From contig SKQC01000390.1 in the NCBI GenBank assembly GCA_007119175.1, positions 1-37,504 of the forward strand: 37,504 nt of DNA, read 5' to 3'. Every line of letters begins with the position of its first letter. Position 1 is the stretch's first letter. This stretch comes from Myxococcales bacterium. Lineage in GTDB: Bacteria; Myxococcota_A; Bradymonadia; Bradymonadales; Bradymonadaceae. The notes beneath the pieces were generated by a model. It saw nothing but the letters and a program-made list of their open reading frames with translations, was not told the origin of the DNA and searched no databases. Below are positions 27,177-35,308 of this stretch, piece after piece. The position numbers and the translations under genes were made by a program.

Positions 27177-28985
27177 ATGGATCGATCCTCCCTTCGATCG
27201 GGCGACACCCGCCTGAACCTATTCGTCATCTCCTGTGGTTTGCTGCTCGTCATCACAGCATGCAGCACCGACCCCTTAAGTCCCAGCGACTGCGACGGCG
27301 ACGAAACCTGGGATGAGGCGCAAGAAGAATGCATCGGCGGCTCTACCCCCGGAGACGACGCTGGCCATGTGGACACAAACTCCACGACACCGAATCAGAC
27401 CAATAACACCCCCAATACCGGTCCCAACTCCACGCCGAATAGCGGCAACAACACCAATAACACCCCCAATAATGGCGAGGAAGACACGGGCAACGGTGAG
27501 CCGGCCTGCGTCAATCTGGAGTGTGACCAGGTCGCCTGCCCCAGCGACGCGGAGCCAACGAGCCTCAGCGGCACCGTGCATATTCCCTCCGGCGATCTCC
27601 CCCTGCCCAACGTCACAGTCTATGTGCCCAATGCCGAATTGGATGACATCACCGAAGGCGTCTCCTGTGAGCGCTGCGAGGATATGGTCACGGGCAACCC
27701 GCTGGTTCAGACCACGACCGATATGCGCGGCGATTTTCATCTTTCGAACGTTCCGGCCGGCGACAATATCCCCCTGGTCATGCAGACCGGAAAATGGCGC
27801 CGAAAAGTCGAGATATCGACCGTCGAAGAATGCACGGAAAACGAAATCACCGACCAGAACCTGACCCGCCTGCCGCGAAATCAGAGCGAAGGTAATATCC
27901 CCCGCATCGCCGTCTCCACCGGCGGCTGGGATGCCCTGGAATGCCTGATCTACGAGATTGGCCTCGACGACCAGGAATTTGGCACCGAAAATGACGCCAG
28001 CGGCCGGGTGACACTCTTTGCCGGAAACCACGGTGGCCACTCTGAATTCGCCAGCCATTTCCACGGCGGCGCCTCCTTTACCAGCGTCAGCAATTGGTGG
28101 AACGATTTCGAAAACCTCGCCGAATACGACATCGTCATGCACTCCTGCGACTATCCCGATCCCTCCGTGGAGGCCACTGAAGCTCTGGAGCAATTCGCCA
28201 ACGAAGGGGGACGCGCCTTTATGACCGATCTTCACCGCGAGTGGTTCGAATATGGCACCGCCGACTTTCAATCGGTGGCCAATTGGCAGACACCGATCGC
28301 CTATCCCGGGGTCAATATGTCGGCGCGCCTCGATCTGTCGCCCCCCGGCGCCGGTATGATGTTCGACTGGATGGACGCCCTGGGCCGATTCGACGTCAAT
28401 GACCAATTCGACGTGCAGTCAATCCAGAAGAATATCGGCTCCGTCAACACCGGGCTCGCCGAGCGATGGCTGTACTCTCCGGACGGTGCCACCGGTCAGC
28501 GCGATCTTTATTTTGCGTTCAATACCCCGGTGGGAGCCGGAGAAGACGATCAGTGCGGCCGCGTCGTCTACAGTGACCTGCACGTCGCCGCCGGTGGGGG
28601 CGCCGATCCCAATCAGCGCTTTCCCGACAGTTGCACCGGCACAATGTCCACCCAGGAAGAGGCATTGGTCTATATGTTCTTTGACCTCGCCGCCTGCATC
28701 GCTCCGGACTGCATCCCCGTCACCTGTAGCGATGTCCCCGACAATTGTGGCACCCACCCCAACGAGTGCGGTGGCACCATCGACTGTGGCGAGTGCTGTG
28801 AGGAAATCGACGAGCCCTGTGAGGTCGACGAGGACTGCTGTGACAGCCTGTGGTGCGATGACAACACCGGATTGTGCACCGACCGCTGCCGCGATCCCGG
28901 CGAGCGCTGCGATCAGAACTCGGACTGCTGCTCCAATGTCTGCGATGAATCGGCGGGCGACGACGGCGAGTGCATTGAACTCTGA
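27177..28985 (+). CDS. Cys-rich lipoprotein with carboxypeptidase-regulatory-like domain, copy 2
   Basis: The 602-aa product is a close paralog of the preceding gene. Shared blocks include CERCEDMVTG, MQTGKWRRKVEISTVEECTEN, LAERWLY, FAFNTPVGA and the nearly identical end CRDPGERCDQNSDCCSNVC. Lipobox-type Cys29 follows VITA. The linker differs entirely: here it is Asn/Thr/Pro-rich (NNTPNTGPNSTPN) against Gly-rich in copy 1. The central fold and C-terminal Cys modules are conserved, so the two proteins probably have the same kind of job with different spacing from the membrane. AGGAAA lies 8 nt before ATG. The stop is only 2 nt from the stop of the convergent gene at 28988. Confidence 0.72.
   Translation: MDRSSLRSGDTRLNLFVISCGLLLVITACSTDPLSPSDCDGDETWDEAQEECIGGSTPGDDAGHVDTNSTTPNQTNNTPNTGPNSTPNSGNNTNNTPNNGEEDTGNGEPACVNLECDQVACPSDAEPTSLSGTVHIPSGDLPLPNVTVYVPNAELDDITEGVSCERCEDMVTGNPLVQTTTDMRGDFHLSNVPAGDNIPLVMQTGKWRRKVEISTVEECTENEITDQNLTRLPRNQSEGNIPRIAVSTGGWDALECLIYEIGLDDQEFGTENDASGRVTLFAGNHGGHSEFASHFHGGASFTSVSNWWNDFENLAEYDIVMHSCDYPDPSVEATEALEQFANEGGRAFMTDLHREWFEYGTADFQSVANWQTPIAYPGVNMSARLDLSPPGAGMMFDWMDALGRFDVNDQFDVQSIQKNIGSVNTGLAERWLYSPDGATGQRDLYFAFNTPVGAGEDDQCGRVVYSDLHVAAGGGADPNQRFPDSCTGTMSTQEEALVYMFFDLAACIAPDCIPVTCSDVPDNCGTHPNECGGTIDCGECCEEIDEPCEVDEDCCDSLWCDDNTGLCTDRCRDPGERCDQNSDCCSNVCDESAGDDGECIEL
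27399..27471 (+). repeat. in-frame 19-bp direct repeat in the Asn/Thr/Pro linker
   Basis: ACCAATAACACCCCCAATA is present at 27399-27417 and again at 27453-27471, 54 nt (18 codons) apart and in frame, coding for TNNTPN. Slippage between copies could change linker length without a frameshift. Confidence 0.6.
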
Positions 28986-28987
28986 GT

Positions 28988-29704
28988 TCAGGCGCCGAGT
29001 TCACCGAGCAGGTCGAGAAGCCCGAAGCGCTCGATGATGGCCCGTTTTCGTTTTACGCGAAGATGCTCACGTCTTGCCGAGGGGCTCATTCCCTGGACGT
29101 AACCCTGATTTACTTCGGCCAATGAGGACTCGATGACACGGCGTTCCTCGTCGTGCAACGCCTCCATATAGGCCTCGACGAGCGCCGCGTCGACGGCCTC
29201 TACCTCGGCAAATGAAAAGCCCTCGCCCTCCGGCCGAATCCGCTGCATTTCTCTCCACGCCGTGCGATAGGCGCTGCGCCAGCGCTCCTGGCCCGCTGAC
29301 TCTCCTGCTCGTCGGATTGCCCGCTGAACCTGATTGAAGAGTCCTCCCCCCTCGTCTTGCTCCTGTTGCGCTTTCTGACGCTGCTTTGGTGGTGTCGGCG
29401 AACCCGCCGGACTCATTTCTGCATCGGCCTCATCGTGACACCCCACCGTATTTTGCTGCACCGCCTCCCATTGGCGATCGACGTAGGGTTCGCATTGGGC
29501 AAGCGAGCGAAGACCGCCGTCGCGGCACGCAATCGCTTCGCGTATCCCACGGCAGACCACCTGGGCTGAACGCCCCTCATCCTTCCACTGATCGAGTAGA
29601 GCCCGGTCGCGGGCTCCAAAGAGAGCCACCCGGTCGGTGACCTCCGTAAAATAGACCTGAATAGCCTCGTAAAAGCCCGTCTCCTGTGGCGGAAGATAGC
29701 TCAT
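28988..29704 (-). CDS. unknown helical protein
   Basis: The 238-aa product is mostly helical with no signal peptide. The N-terminal part (FYEAIQVYFTEVTDRVALFGARDRALLDQW, then EGRSAQVVCRGIREAI) looks like a domain seen in uncharacterised delta-proteobacterial proteins, but I cannot name it. A Gln/Glu-rich linker (KQRQKAQQEQDEGGG) separates it from a second helical region. The C-terminus is basic and amphipathic (SPSARREHLRVKRKRAIIERFG). Its ATG overlaps the stop of the upstream lipoprotein gene (TAATG), so it is the third gene of a coupled unit with a flippase. It is likely cytosolic. Confidence 0.65.
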   Translation of the reverse strand: MSYLPPQETGFYEAIQVYFTEVTDRVALFGARDRALLDQWKDEGRSAQVVCRGIREAIACRDGGLRSLAQCEPYVDRQWEAVQQNTVGCHDEADAEMSPAGSPTPPKQRQKAQQEQDEGGGLFNQVQRAIRRAGESAGQERWRSAYRTAWREMQRIRPEGEGFSFAEVEAVDAALVEAYMEALHDEERRVIESSLAEVNQGYVQGMSPSARREHLRVKRKRAIIERFGLLDLLGELGA

Positions 29705-30225
29705 TATTGCGCTGGATCCTCCACGCCGGCCTCTTCCTCACCTTCACCAACGGCCGGCTCGTCATCCGGCTCACTGTCAAAGACCTCGCCGCGATCGCGG
29801 TATTCGCTTCGCTCCATGCGCTCGCGCATCCACCAGCGGCCGTCTTCATAGACCCAGCGCTCCACGAATCGCTCCTTTTCCACCATCGTGCTCGGCAGTT
29901 GATACCACTGCTGCTCCACTTCGACGACGGCGGCGAATCCCTCCTCGACTAAATCGACGCGTTTCATCTCCATGTCGACGATCTCATAATCGTCGCCACG
30001 TTCCTCGAATTTTCCATCGAACGTCGGCCGGTAGGCGTCGTGCACCGTATTTCGGGCGTGGTCGTAGCGTGCCCAGCGCAGATCGCTATGAAATCCGCGC
30101 ATCTCCTCGTCAAGAGCTTCCGCATCGCCACCTCGTTCCTGGCCGACACTCGAGCAGCCTGCGAATACTCCAAAGGAGATAACGGCGGCGATCATCGTCA
30201 ATCCAATCCAACGGGCACACTTCAT
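29704..30225 (-). CDS. small lipoprotein, unknown function
   Basis: The 173-aa product has a lipoprotein signal ending at Cys24 (GVFAGC). The mature domain (about 40-145) has alternating strand/helix with Trp- and Arg-rich stretches (FVERWVYEDGRWWMRER), reminiscent of small NTF2-like periplasmic domains, but no motif proves it. The tail is acidic (EGEEEAGVEDPAQ). The ATG overlaps the flippase stop by 4 nt (GAGGAG RBS at good spacing) and its own stop overlaps the next start, so all three genes are translationally coupled. It may assist envelope-polymer export. Confidence 0.68.
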   Translation of the reverse strand: MKCARWIGLTMIAAVISFGVFAGCSSVGQERGGDAEALDEEMRGFHSDLRWARYDHARNTVHDAYRPTFDGKFEERGDDYEIVDMEMKRVDLVEEGFAAVVEVEQQWYQLPSTMVEKERFVERWVYEDGRWWMRERMERSEYRDRGEVFDSEPDDEPAVGEGEEEAGVEDPAQ

Positions 30226-32012
30226 GTGGTCTCCTCACTGCTATCCGATTTCTTTCGGCTGATAACGGCCATAAACCGCTCCCAGTCGCGTTTGGTAAAT
30301 TCGCGACCGGCCAATAATACAGCGAGCGCCGCAAGGCCCATCACCGTCATCTTGCCCAGCACCATCGCGAGATAGGCGATATTACCGTATTCGCCGACCA
30401 TTTCCACGGGGAGTACGATGAGCATATCGATGCCCCACATCACCACGGCCACCAGCGTCAGTCGCGCCAGGGTCGCCCACGGCGGCGTCGCTCCGAACCG
30501 CATCCATAACCAGGCAACGGAGAGAATAAAGCCGGTGGCCATCGCCAGCAATGTCGCCAGCGACGCCCACTGCATATATTCAGTGGATTTGATCAGCCAG
30601 GGAGCGGCGAAATCGGCGTGAGCCGCCCCGCGCTCGACGGCCCCGGCCACAATCTGTGAGGGATCACCTGAGATGGCCCCCGTTTTCAGTGCTTCAAAAT
30701 CCTGGACCGTCTCGTCGTGAATGCGACGGACGAAGATATAATTTAATACGGCGCTGACCACCATGCTGATGGCCATAATCACCACCGCCACTTTCGGATG
30801 GCCGGAGCCGATGATCATGGTCGCCGTCACGTAGAGCAGGGCGAAAAAGATGATCGCCACGCTCAAAATCGACAGCGGCACCGCGGCGTGGAGATACTCC
30901 GGAGAATAAAGCCCACCGACGATGCCGTCGGCGTTAAACGCCAGCAATAATGCAACAACACCGATCAAGATCAGGCAGTAGCGCAGTGTTTCACGGATAT
31001 ATTGCCGAGTCTTTTCCTGGTCCTCTTCAAAGGTGGCCTCGCTGATCAGCGGGAAGATCACGAAGGTCACGGCGATCACGCCCTGATAGGGAATGCGAGC
31101 GATATTGAGCACAGCGCCGTAAAAGCCGGCGAATTTATTGCTCATCAGCCCGAAAAATTCCTCCATTCCCGTCAGGTGCGCCGGCACGTCGGCGGCCACC
31201 GACTTCAAGACGAAGAGATCGATGCGCATCACGCCGTTGAGAGCAAAAGTATACAGCATGATCAGAATCAGATAGCCCAGAAGCCGTCGAAACGACTCCT
31301 TCATCTCATCTTTATCTGAGGGCTCCGTCTGGTCAGTGCGCCGACTGACCCGTCGCGTCACCCAGATGGCAGCCACCAAAAAGATAAAGCCGGCGGCACC
31401 CACAAAGCCGGCCACCGCACCGGTCACACCAAAGCCGAGCAGCACCAGGCCGACGATGCCGATCATCTTGACGGTGGAGAACGTAAAATCGAGCGTCGCC
31501 TGGCGCACGAACTGCTTGAGCCCGTTGAAATAGCCGACGAAAATCGCGTAGAAGGCGTAAAATAAGATAATCAGCGCCGACAACTGCATCAGCGGCGCCA
31601 GGGAGGGATCGTTGAATCCCAGATCGGCAATAAAAGGACTGGCCAGAAAATACAAAATGGCCACGGGAATGCCGAGTAAGCACTGCATCTTGACGGCCAT
31701 ATTGACCAGCACCCGCGCCCGGTCGGGCTGCTCGCTGACCAATTTACTCACCGCGTGGAGAGTCCCGGTGATCATGACCATATTGATCAGTCCGATGGAC
31801 TCGGTGACGATCTTGAAGACCCCGAATTCCTCGGCGGAACCGAACATGATCGGCAGGCCGAGTTGAATGACGGCACTGGTCAGCAAAAACCAGACCTTGG
31901 CCGCCGTGATGATCAGAAAACCGCGTCCGGCCTTTTTGACCGTATCGGTATCCATCTCCTCATCGGAACCCTGATTTTGAGATTGCTCTTCGTCGTCGAG
32001 GTGGTCGTTCAT
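30222..32012 (-). CDS. MATE/Wzx-type polysaccharide flippase-like membrane protein
   Basis: The 596-aa product has an acidic cytosolic N-terminus (about 30 residues) and then about 12-14 hydrophobic segments. The first block, AAKVWFLLTSAVIQLGLPIMFG, and later segments such as FFGLMSNKFAGFYGAVLNIARIPYQG, resemble polysaccharide-biosynthesis flippases of the MOP superfamily, which move lipid-linked glycans or lipids across the inner membrane. Charged loops lie between segments. It heads a three-gene unit with overlapping reading frames. MurJ is a possible alternative, but no murein-specific context is seen. No glycosyltransferase genes are in the window, so the substrate is unknown. Confidence 0.78.
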   Translation of the reverse strand: MNDHLDDEEQSQNQGSDEEMDTDTVKKAGRGFLIITAAKVWFLLTSAVIQLGLPIMFGSAEEFGVFKIVTESIGLINMVMITGTLHAVSKLVSEQPDRARVLVNMAVKMQCLLGIPVAILYFLASPFIADLGFNDPSLAPLMQLSALIILFYAFYAIFVGYFNGLKQFVRQATLDFTFSTVKMIGIVGLVLLGFGVTGAVAGFVGAAGFIFLVAAIWVTRRVSRRTDQTEPSDKDEMKESFRRLLGYLILIMLYTFALNGVMRIDLFVLKSVAADVPAHLTGMEEFFGLMSNKFAGFYGAVLNIARIPYQGVIAVTFVIFPLISEATFEEDQEKTRQYIRETLRYCLILIGVVALLLAFNADGIVGGLYSPEYLHAAVPLSILSVAIIFFALLYVTATMIIGSGHPKVAVVIMAISMVVSAVLNYIFVRRIHDETVQDFEALKTGAISGDPSQIVAGAVERGAAHADFAAPWLIKSTEYMQWASLATLLAMATGFILSVAWLWMRFGATPPWATLARLTLVAVVMWGIDMLIVLPVEMVGEYGNIAYLAMVLGKMTVMGLAALAVLLAGREFTKRDWERFMAVISRKKSDSSEETT

Positions 32013-32159
32013 CGCACGGCTTCCACGGAAGTGGTTGAAAACGACACCGTTGTGGCATAAATCCGGGTTGTGTCAACATTCGTCCGTTGTGCGCTTTGCA
32101 GAACCGACGATTCGACAGAACAGACGCACCGCGTCTTCGACTCCAACCGGTGACGATTT

Positions 32160-32678
32160 ATGGCACGACTTTTCTTGGCCACCTTGCTGGGTATAATTAT
32201 CAGCCTGGCTGCCTCACCTGCCGTCGGCGATGAGTTGCCGGAAGCCGGCGACGAGGCCGATCAACTCGAAGAGGGGGAAGTCAGCGAGGAAGTAGTCGAC
32301 GACTTCGGCGCCGCCCATCGACAGCGCATCTACGAAACATCACGCCTCGATCGCCGTCGGGCAGTCTTGTATTCACTGGCGCTGCCGGGGTTGGGTAATT
32401 TTTATGCCGAACAGCCGGCGGTGGGCGCAGTGGCCATGATGTCATTGGTGTTCAGCGCCATGTTCATCGCCTTCGGGTTGCGCAACAACCAATCCGGCCT
32501 GGTCAGGCTCGGCGCCGCCACCGGCGCCGCCACCTATGGCGGCAGCGCGGCCATCGGTTACCTCGGCGTGCGCCGGTACAACGACCGGCTGCGCCGAAGT
32601 CTTCATGTCGATGAGCGCGCCGCCACTCCCACCGCCACCTCGTCATCCTGGACCATTGGCTGGCAGTGGGAGTTTTAG
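32160..32678 (+). CDS. small predicted envelope membrane protein, unknown function
   Basis: The 172-aa product has a signal peptide (MARLFLATLLGIIISLAASPAVG), an acidic stretch, then two or three hydrophobic segments. One stretch, VLYSLALPGLGNFYAEQPAVG, has the LPGLGxFY motif typical of small DUF5683-like membrane proteins. The end is WTIGWQWEF, a strand-like C-terminus. No catalytic motif is visible. It is divergent from the flippase gene and convergent with a lipoprotein gene 15 nt away. The RBS is weak. Family assignment is tentative. Confidence 0.55.
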   Translation: MARLFLATLLGIIISLAASPAVGDELPEAGDEADQLEEGEVSEEVVDDFGAAHRQRIYETSRLDRRRAVLYSLALPGLGNFYAEQPAVGAVAMMSLVFSAMFIAFGLRNNQSGLVRLGAATGAATYGGSAAIGYLGVRRYNDRLRRSLHVDERAATPTATSSSWTIGWQWEF

Positions 32679-32695
32679 CTCACATCTAAAAACTC
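32670..32695. terminator. candidate bidirectional terminator hairpin
   Basis: GAGTTTTAG (32670-32678) and CTAAAAACTC (32686-32695) pair with one bulged A and a 7-nt loop, covering the stop codons of two convergent genes. A/T-runs lie on both arms, so either transcript could end here. The stem is AT-rich, so efficiency is uncertain. Confidence 0.4.
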
Positions 32696-33251
32696 ACATG
32701 CCACTTTCGACCTGTACGGCCTGAAATTCACCATTCGTGACCGTGATCTGGTCCGGGTCCTCCAAACTGCCGGCATAAAATTCGAACGTACCGCTGACGG
32801 CGTCGTCACTCGACGAGGTCAATTCCACGGTGCCCGACGGAGTGTCCTGAGTCGAGTATTCGTCCGGGTCCATCATGCCCCCCTCCTCAAAATCGCTGTA
32901 GATGGCATGAAAATCTTCGCTGCTTATGATGGACCCACCGACGTCATACGTCCCCACCGGCGGCGGGGAATTGCCCTCGATACCGATCCGAAGTTGGATG
33001 TGAAACTTCGAGTTGTCGGTAAGAGCGACACTAAAACTGTTATTCTCGAGCGACGCGTCCGTATAAGTGGCAAAGCCGCTGAAGTCGCCCTCGACCTCGC
33101 CGCTGACGGTCAATGACGAGGAGCCACCACCGCCCGGCCCACCGCCTCCGCCGTTGCCGTTATCGTCGTCATCGCCACATCCAAGACCCAGGCCGACGGC
33201 GATGATAAATGCCGCACCGATCGCGACTGTCTGTCGATTCAATACCCTCAT
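32694..33251 (-). CDS. small lipoprotein, unknown function
   Basis: The 185-aa product has a signal ending at Cys25 (GLGLGC), then a Gly/Asp/Asn-rich linker (DDDDNGNGGGGGPGGGG). The single domain appears to be all beta (e.g. SLTVSGEVEGDFSGFATY, GTVELTSSSDDAVSGTFEFY), an immunoglobulin-like or small sandwich fold. TAGGAG lies 6 nt before ATG. It is downstream of dnaX by 146 nt on the same strand but probably has its own promoter. I do not recognise a named family. Confidence 0.7.
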   Translation of the reverse strand: MRVLNRQTVAIGAAFIIAVGLGLGCGDDDDNGNGGGGGPGGGGSSSLTVSGEVEGDFSGFATYTDASLENNSFSVALTDNSKFHIQLRIGIEGNSPPPVGTYDVGGSIISSEDFHAIYSDFEEGGMMDPDEYSTQDTPSGTVELTSSSDDAVSGTFEFYAGSLEDPDQITVTNGEFQAVQVESGM

Positions 33252-33397
33252 TTTTTGCTCCTATTTTGCTATTAGAAAATGACTTGATTGCAGTCCGAAA
33301 ACGCCTCGCTCAACGCCGAAGAGCTTGGAGTGCGACCAATTGCACATACATAGTACACCGTTGAACTAGGCGCAAAGCTATAGCCCCACTGCACGAT

Positions 33398-35290
33398 TTA
33401 TTCGTCGTAGAGTTTGACTGAGATTCGCGGCTCGTCGGCGTCGAAGAGCTCCTGTGCGGTCTTGACCGCCGAGTTCTCGCGCAATTGAGAGGCGAGCGCG
33501 GCGCGGCGTCTTTGAATATCCTCTTCGCGCTCCTGAGCCAGCGTCTTTTTGTCGGTCGGATCGTCACCGCGACGCTCGAGTCGAACACTCCATGCCTCGC
33601 CAAACAATTCGCGCACGGCGCGCTCCAGCGCTTCTACGCGCTCGTCGTCACCGGCCAGGTCGACATATCGCTCGCCGAATGTCAGGTGGACCTGCTCGTC
33701 GTCAAAGCCCTCCAGATAGGCGTACTCACACGTCGCCGCCACCGGGGCATTGGTCGTGCGCAGATACTCCACAACAGCCCGCCAGCGCTCTTCTGGCGTG
33801 TCGAGCCCCGATACATCGGGCCGCTCTGCTGAGTCGCTCCGATCGGGCCGCAGCCGCTCGGGCATCTGCGGCACCACTTCCGCCTGCTTTTTGTCGGCTG
33901 TATTTTTCTCTTCGGCCCGGCTCTCTTCGGCGCTGTCAGTCGTCGAAGAGTCCCGGGCTCTGGACTTTCCCGAGCTTTCGCCTCCCGGGTCATCCGGTGG
34001 CTCATCTTCGTCGACCTGTTTCACCACTTCTGCTTTATCGTCCGACTTCTCTTCGGCGGGCTCTTCTTCAGCGACCTTCGTCGACCCAACTTCCGCAGCA
34101 TCTGTACCAGCGGTATCGGGCCAGGCCACATCACCGGCGTCGCCCTCCAGGGTAGACTCCAATAATTGAAGCCTGTCGACGAGCAGATCGAGATTCATCA
34201 TCGGCTCCAACTCCGCGAGCCGAACTAAAGTCATCTCAAAAATCAATTTCGGATGTCCGGAGCGGCTCATCTCCTCGGCGCCGTCGGCCATCACCGTAAA
34301 GTGACGGTGCAATAGCTCTGAGGGATGCCCGTCGACCTGCTCGCGGGCGATCGCCAATTCGCTCTCCGTAAGCTGCGTGACCTTGTCGGGCTCTTTAACC
34401 ACCGCCGTGACCATCAGATCGCGAAAATGGGTGACCAATTCGGAGGCAAATTGCTGAAGGTCGTAGCCAAAGCGATTGACGTCGTCCAGGACCAATAAAG
34501 CCCGTTCCGTATCACCGGCGAGCACGGCCTCGCTGAGTTCGAAGAGGTGCTTGCGGTTGGCCACGCCGAGGATTTCGGTGATCTGTTTTTCCGTGATGCG
34601 CTGGCCGGAGAAGCTGATGATCTGGTCGAGCAAACTCAGGGCATCGCGCATCCCGCCGTTGGCCTGGCGAGCGATGACCTGCAGTGCGGATCGTTCGGCC
34701 TCCAGCCCTTCGTGTTCGCATAATTGCTCAAGGTGGGCCACGATATCGCGCTGACTGATTCGCTTAAAATCAAAGCGCTGACACCGGCTTAAGATGGTGA
34801 CCGGAATCTTCTGTGGTTCCGTGGTCGCGAAGATGAATTTGGCGTGTGGCGGCGGCTCCTCGAGGGTCTTCAAAAGAGCGTTGAACGCCTCCTTGGTGAG
34901 CATATGCACTTCGTCGATGATGTAGATCTTGTACTCATCTCGACTCGGCGCATAGCGAACGCCGTCGCGCAACTCGCGAATTTCGTTGATTCCGCGATTC
35001 GACGCTCCGTCGATCTCGAAGACGTCGACGGACTGACCGTTTGAGATCTCGTCACAGGACGAACAATTATAGCAGGGCCGCGCCGTCGGCCCCTGCTCAC
35101 AATTCATCGCCTTCGCCAAAATTCTGGCCGTCGATGTCTTACCAACCCCGCGGGCGCCGCAAAATAAATAGGAGTGGGCCACCCGATCTTGCTCGATCGA
35201 GTTGATCAGAGTTTGAGCGACGTGCTCCTGACCGACCACCTCGTCGAAGTGATCGGGCCGCCATTTTCGGGCCAGGACTTTATAGGACAT
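33398..35290 (-). CDS. dnaX: DNA polymerase III subunit gamma/tau
   Basis: The 630-aa product begins with the canonical MSYKVLARKWRPDHFDEVVGQ. Walker A is GARGVGKTSTA. The zinc-binding Cys set is CEQGPTARPCYNCSSC. Walker B is IIDEVHML, and the arginine-finger region LSRCQRFDFKRIS follows. Domain III helices come next, then a Glu/Ser/Asp-rich disordered linker (about 395-505) and a tau-like C-terminal domain ending near YDE. It loads beta clamps and links polymerase to helicase. GGAAG is 6 nt before ATG, and the stop of the upstream gene is 18 nt away, so it is in an operon with a PLD-type lipoprotein gene, an unusual partner. No run of six A was seen, so a gamma-making frameshift site is not evident. 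Confidence 0.95.
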   Translation of the reverse strand: MSYKVLARKWRPDHFDEVVGQEHVAQTLINSIEQDRVAHSYLFCGARGVGKTSTARILAKAMNCEQGPTARPCYNCSSCDEISNGQSVDVFEIDGASNRGINEIRELRDGVRYAPSRDEYKIYIIDEVHMLTKEAFNALLKTLEEPPPHAKFIFATTEPQKIPVTILSRCQRFDFKRISQRDIVAHLEQLCEHEGLEAERSALQVIARQANGGMRDALSLLDQIISFSGQRITEKQITEILGVANRKHLFELSEAVLAGDTERALLVLDDVNRFGYDLQQFASELVTHFRDLMVTAVVKEPDKVTQLTESELAIAREQVDGHPSELLHRHFTVMADGAEEMSRSGHPKLIFEMTLVRLAELEPMMNLDLLVDRLQLLESTLEGDAGDVAWPDTAGTDAAEVGSTKVAEEEPAEEKSDDKAEVVKQVDEDEPPDDPGGESSGKSRARDSSTTDSAEESRAEEKNTADKKQAEVVPQMPERLRPDRSDSAERPDVSGLDTPEERWRAVVEYLRTTNAPVAATCEYAYLEGFDDEQVHLTFGERYVDLAGDDERVEALERAVRELFGEAWSVRLERRGDDPTDKKTLAQEREEDIQRRRAALASQLRENSAVKTAQELFDADEPRISVKLYDE

Positions 35291-35308
35291 CGAAACTTCC
35301 GATTCGCG

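Noticed and set aside
32053-32076. TTGACA on the minus strand upstream of the flippase
   Set aside because: The -35 is perfect, but no acceptable -10 lies 16-18 nt downstream.
33398-35290. Programmed frameshift site in dnaX
   Set aside because: No A AAA AAG-type slippery run was found, only a run of five A in the linker.
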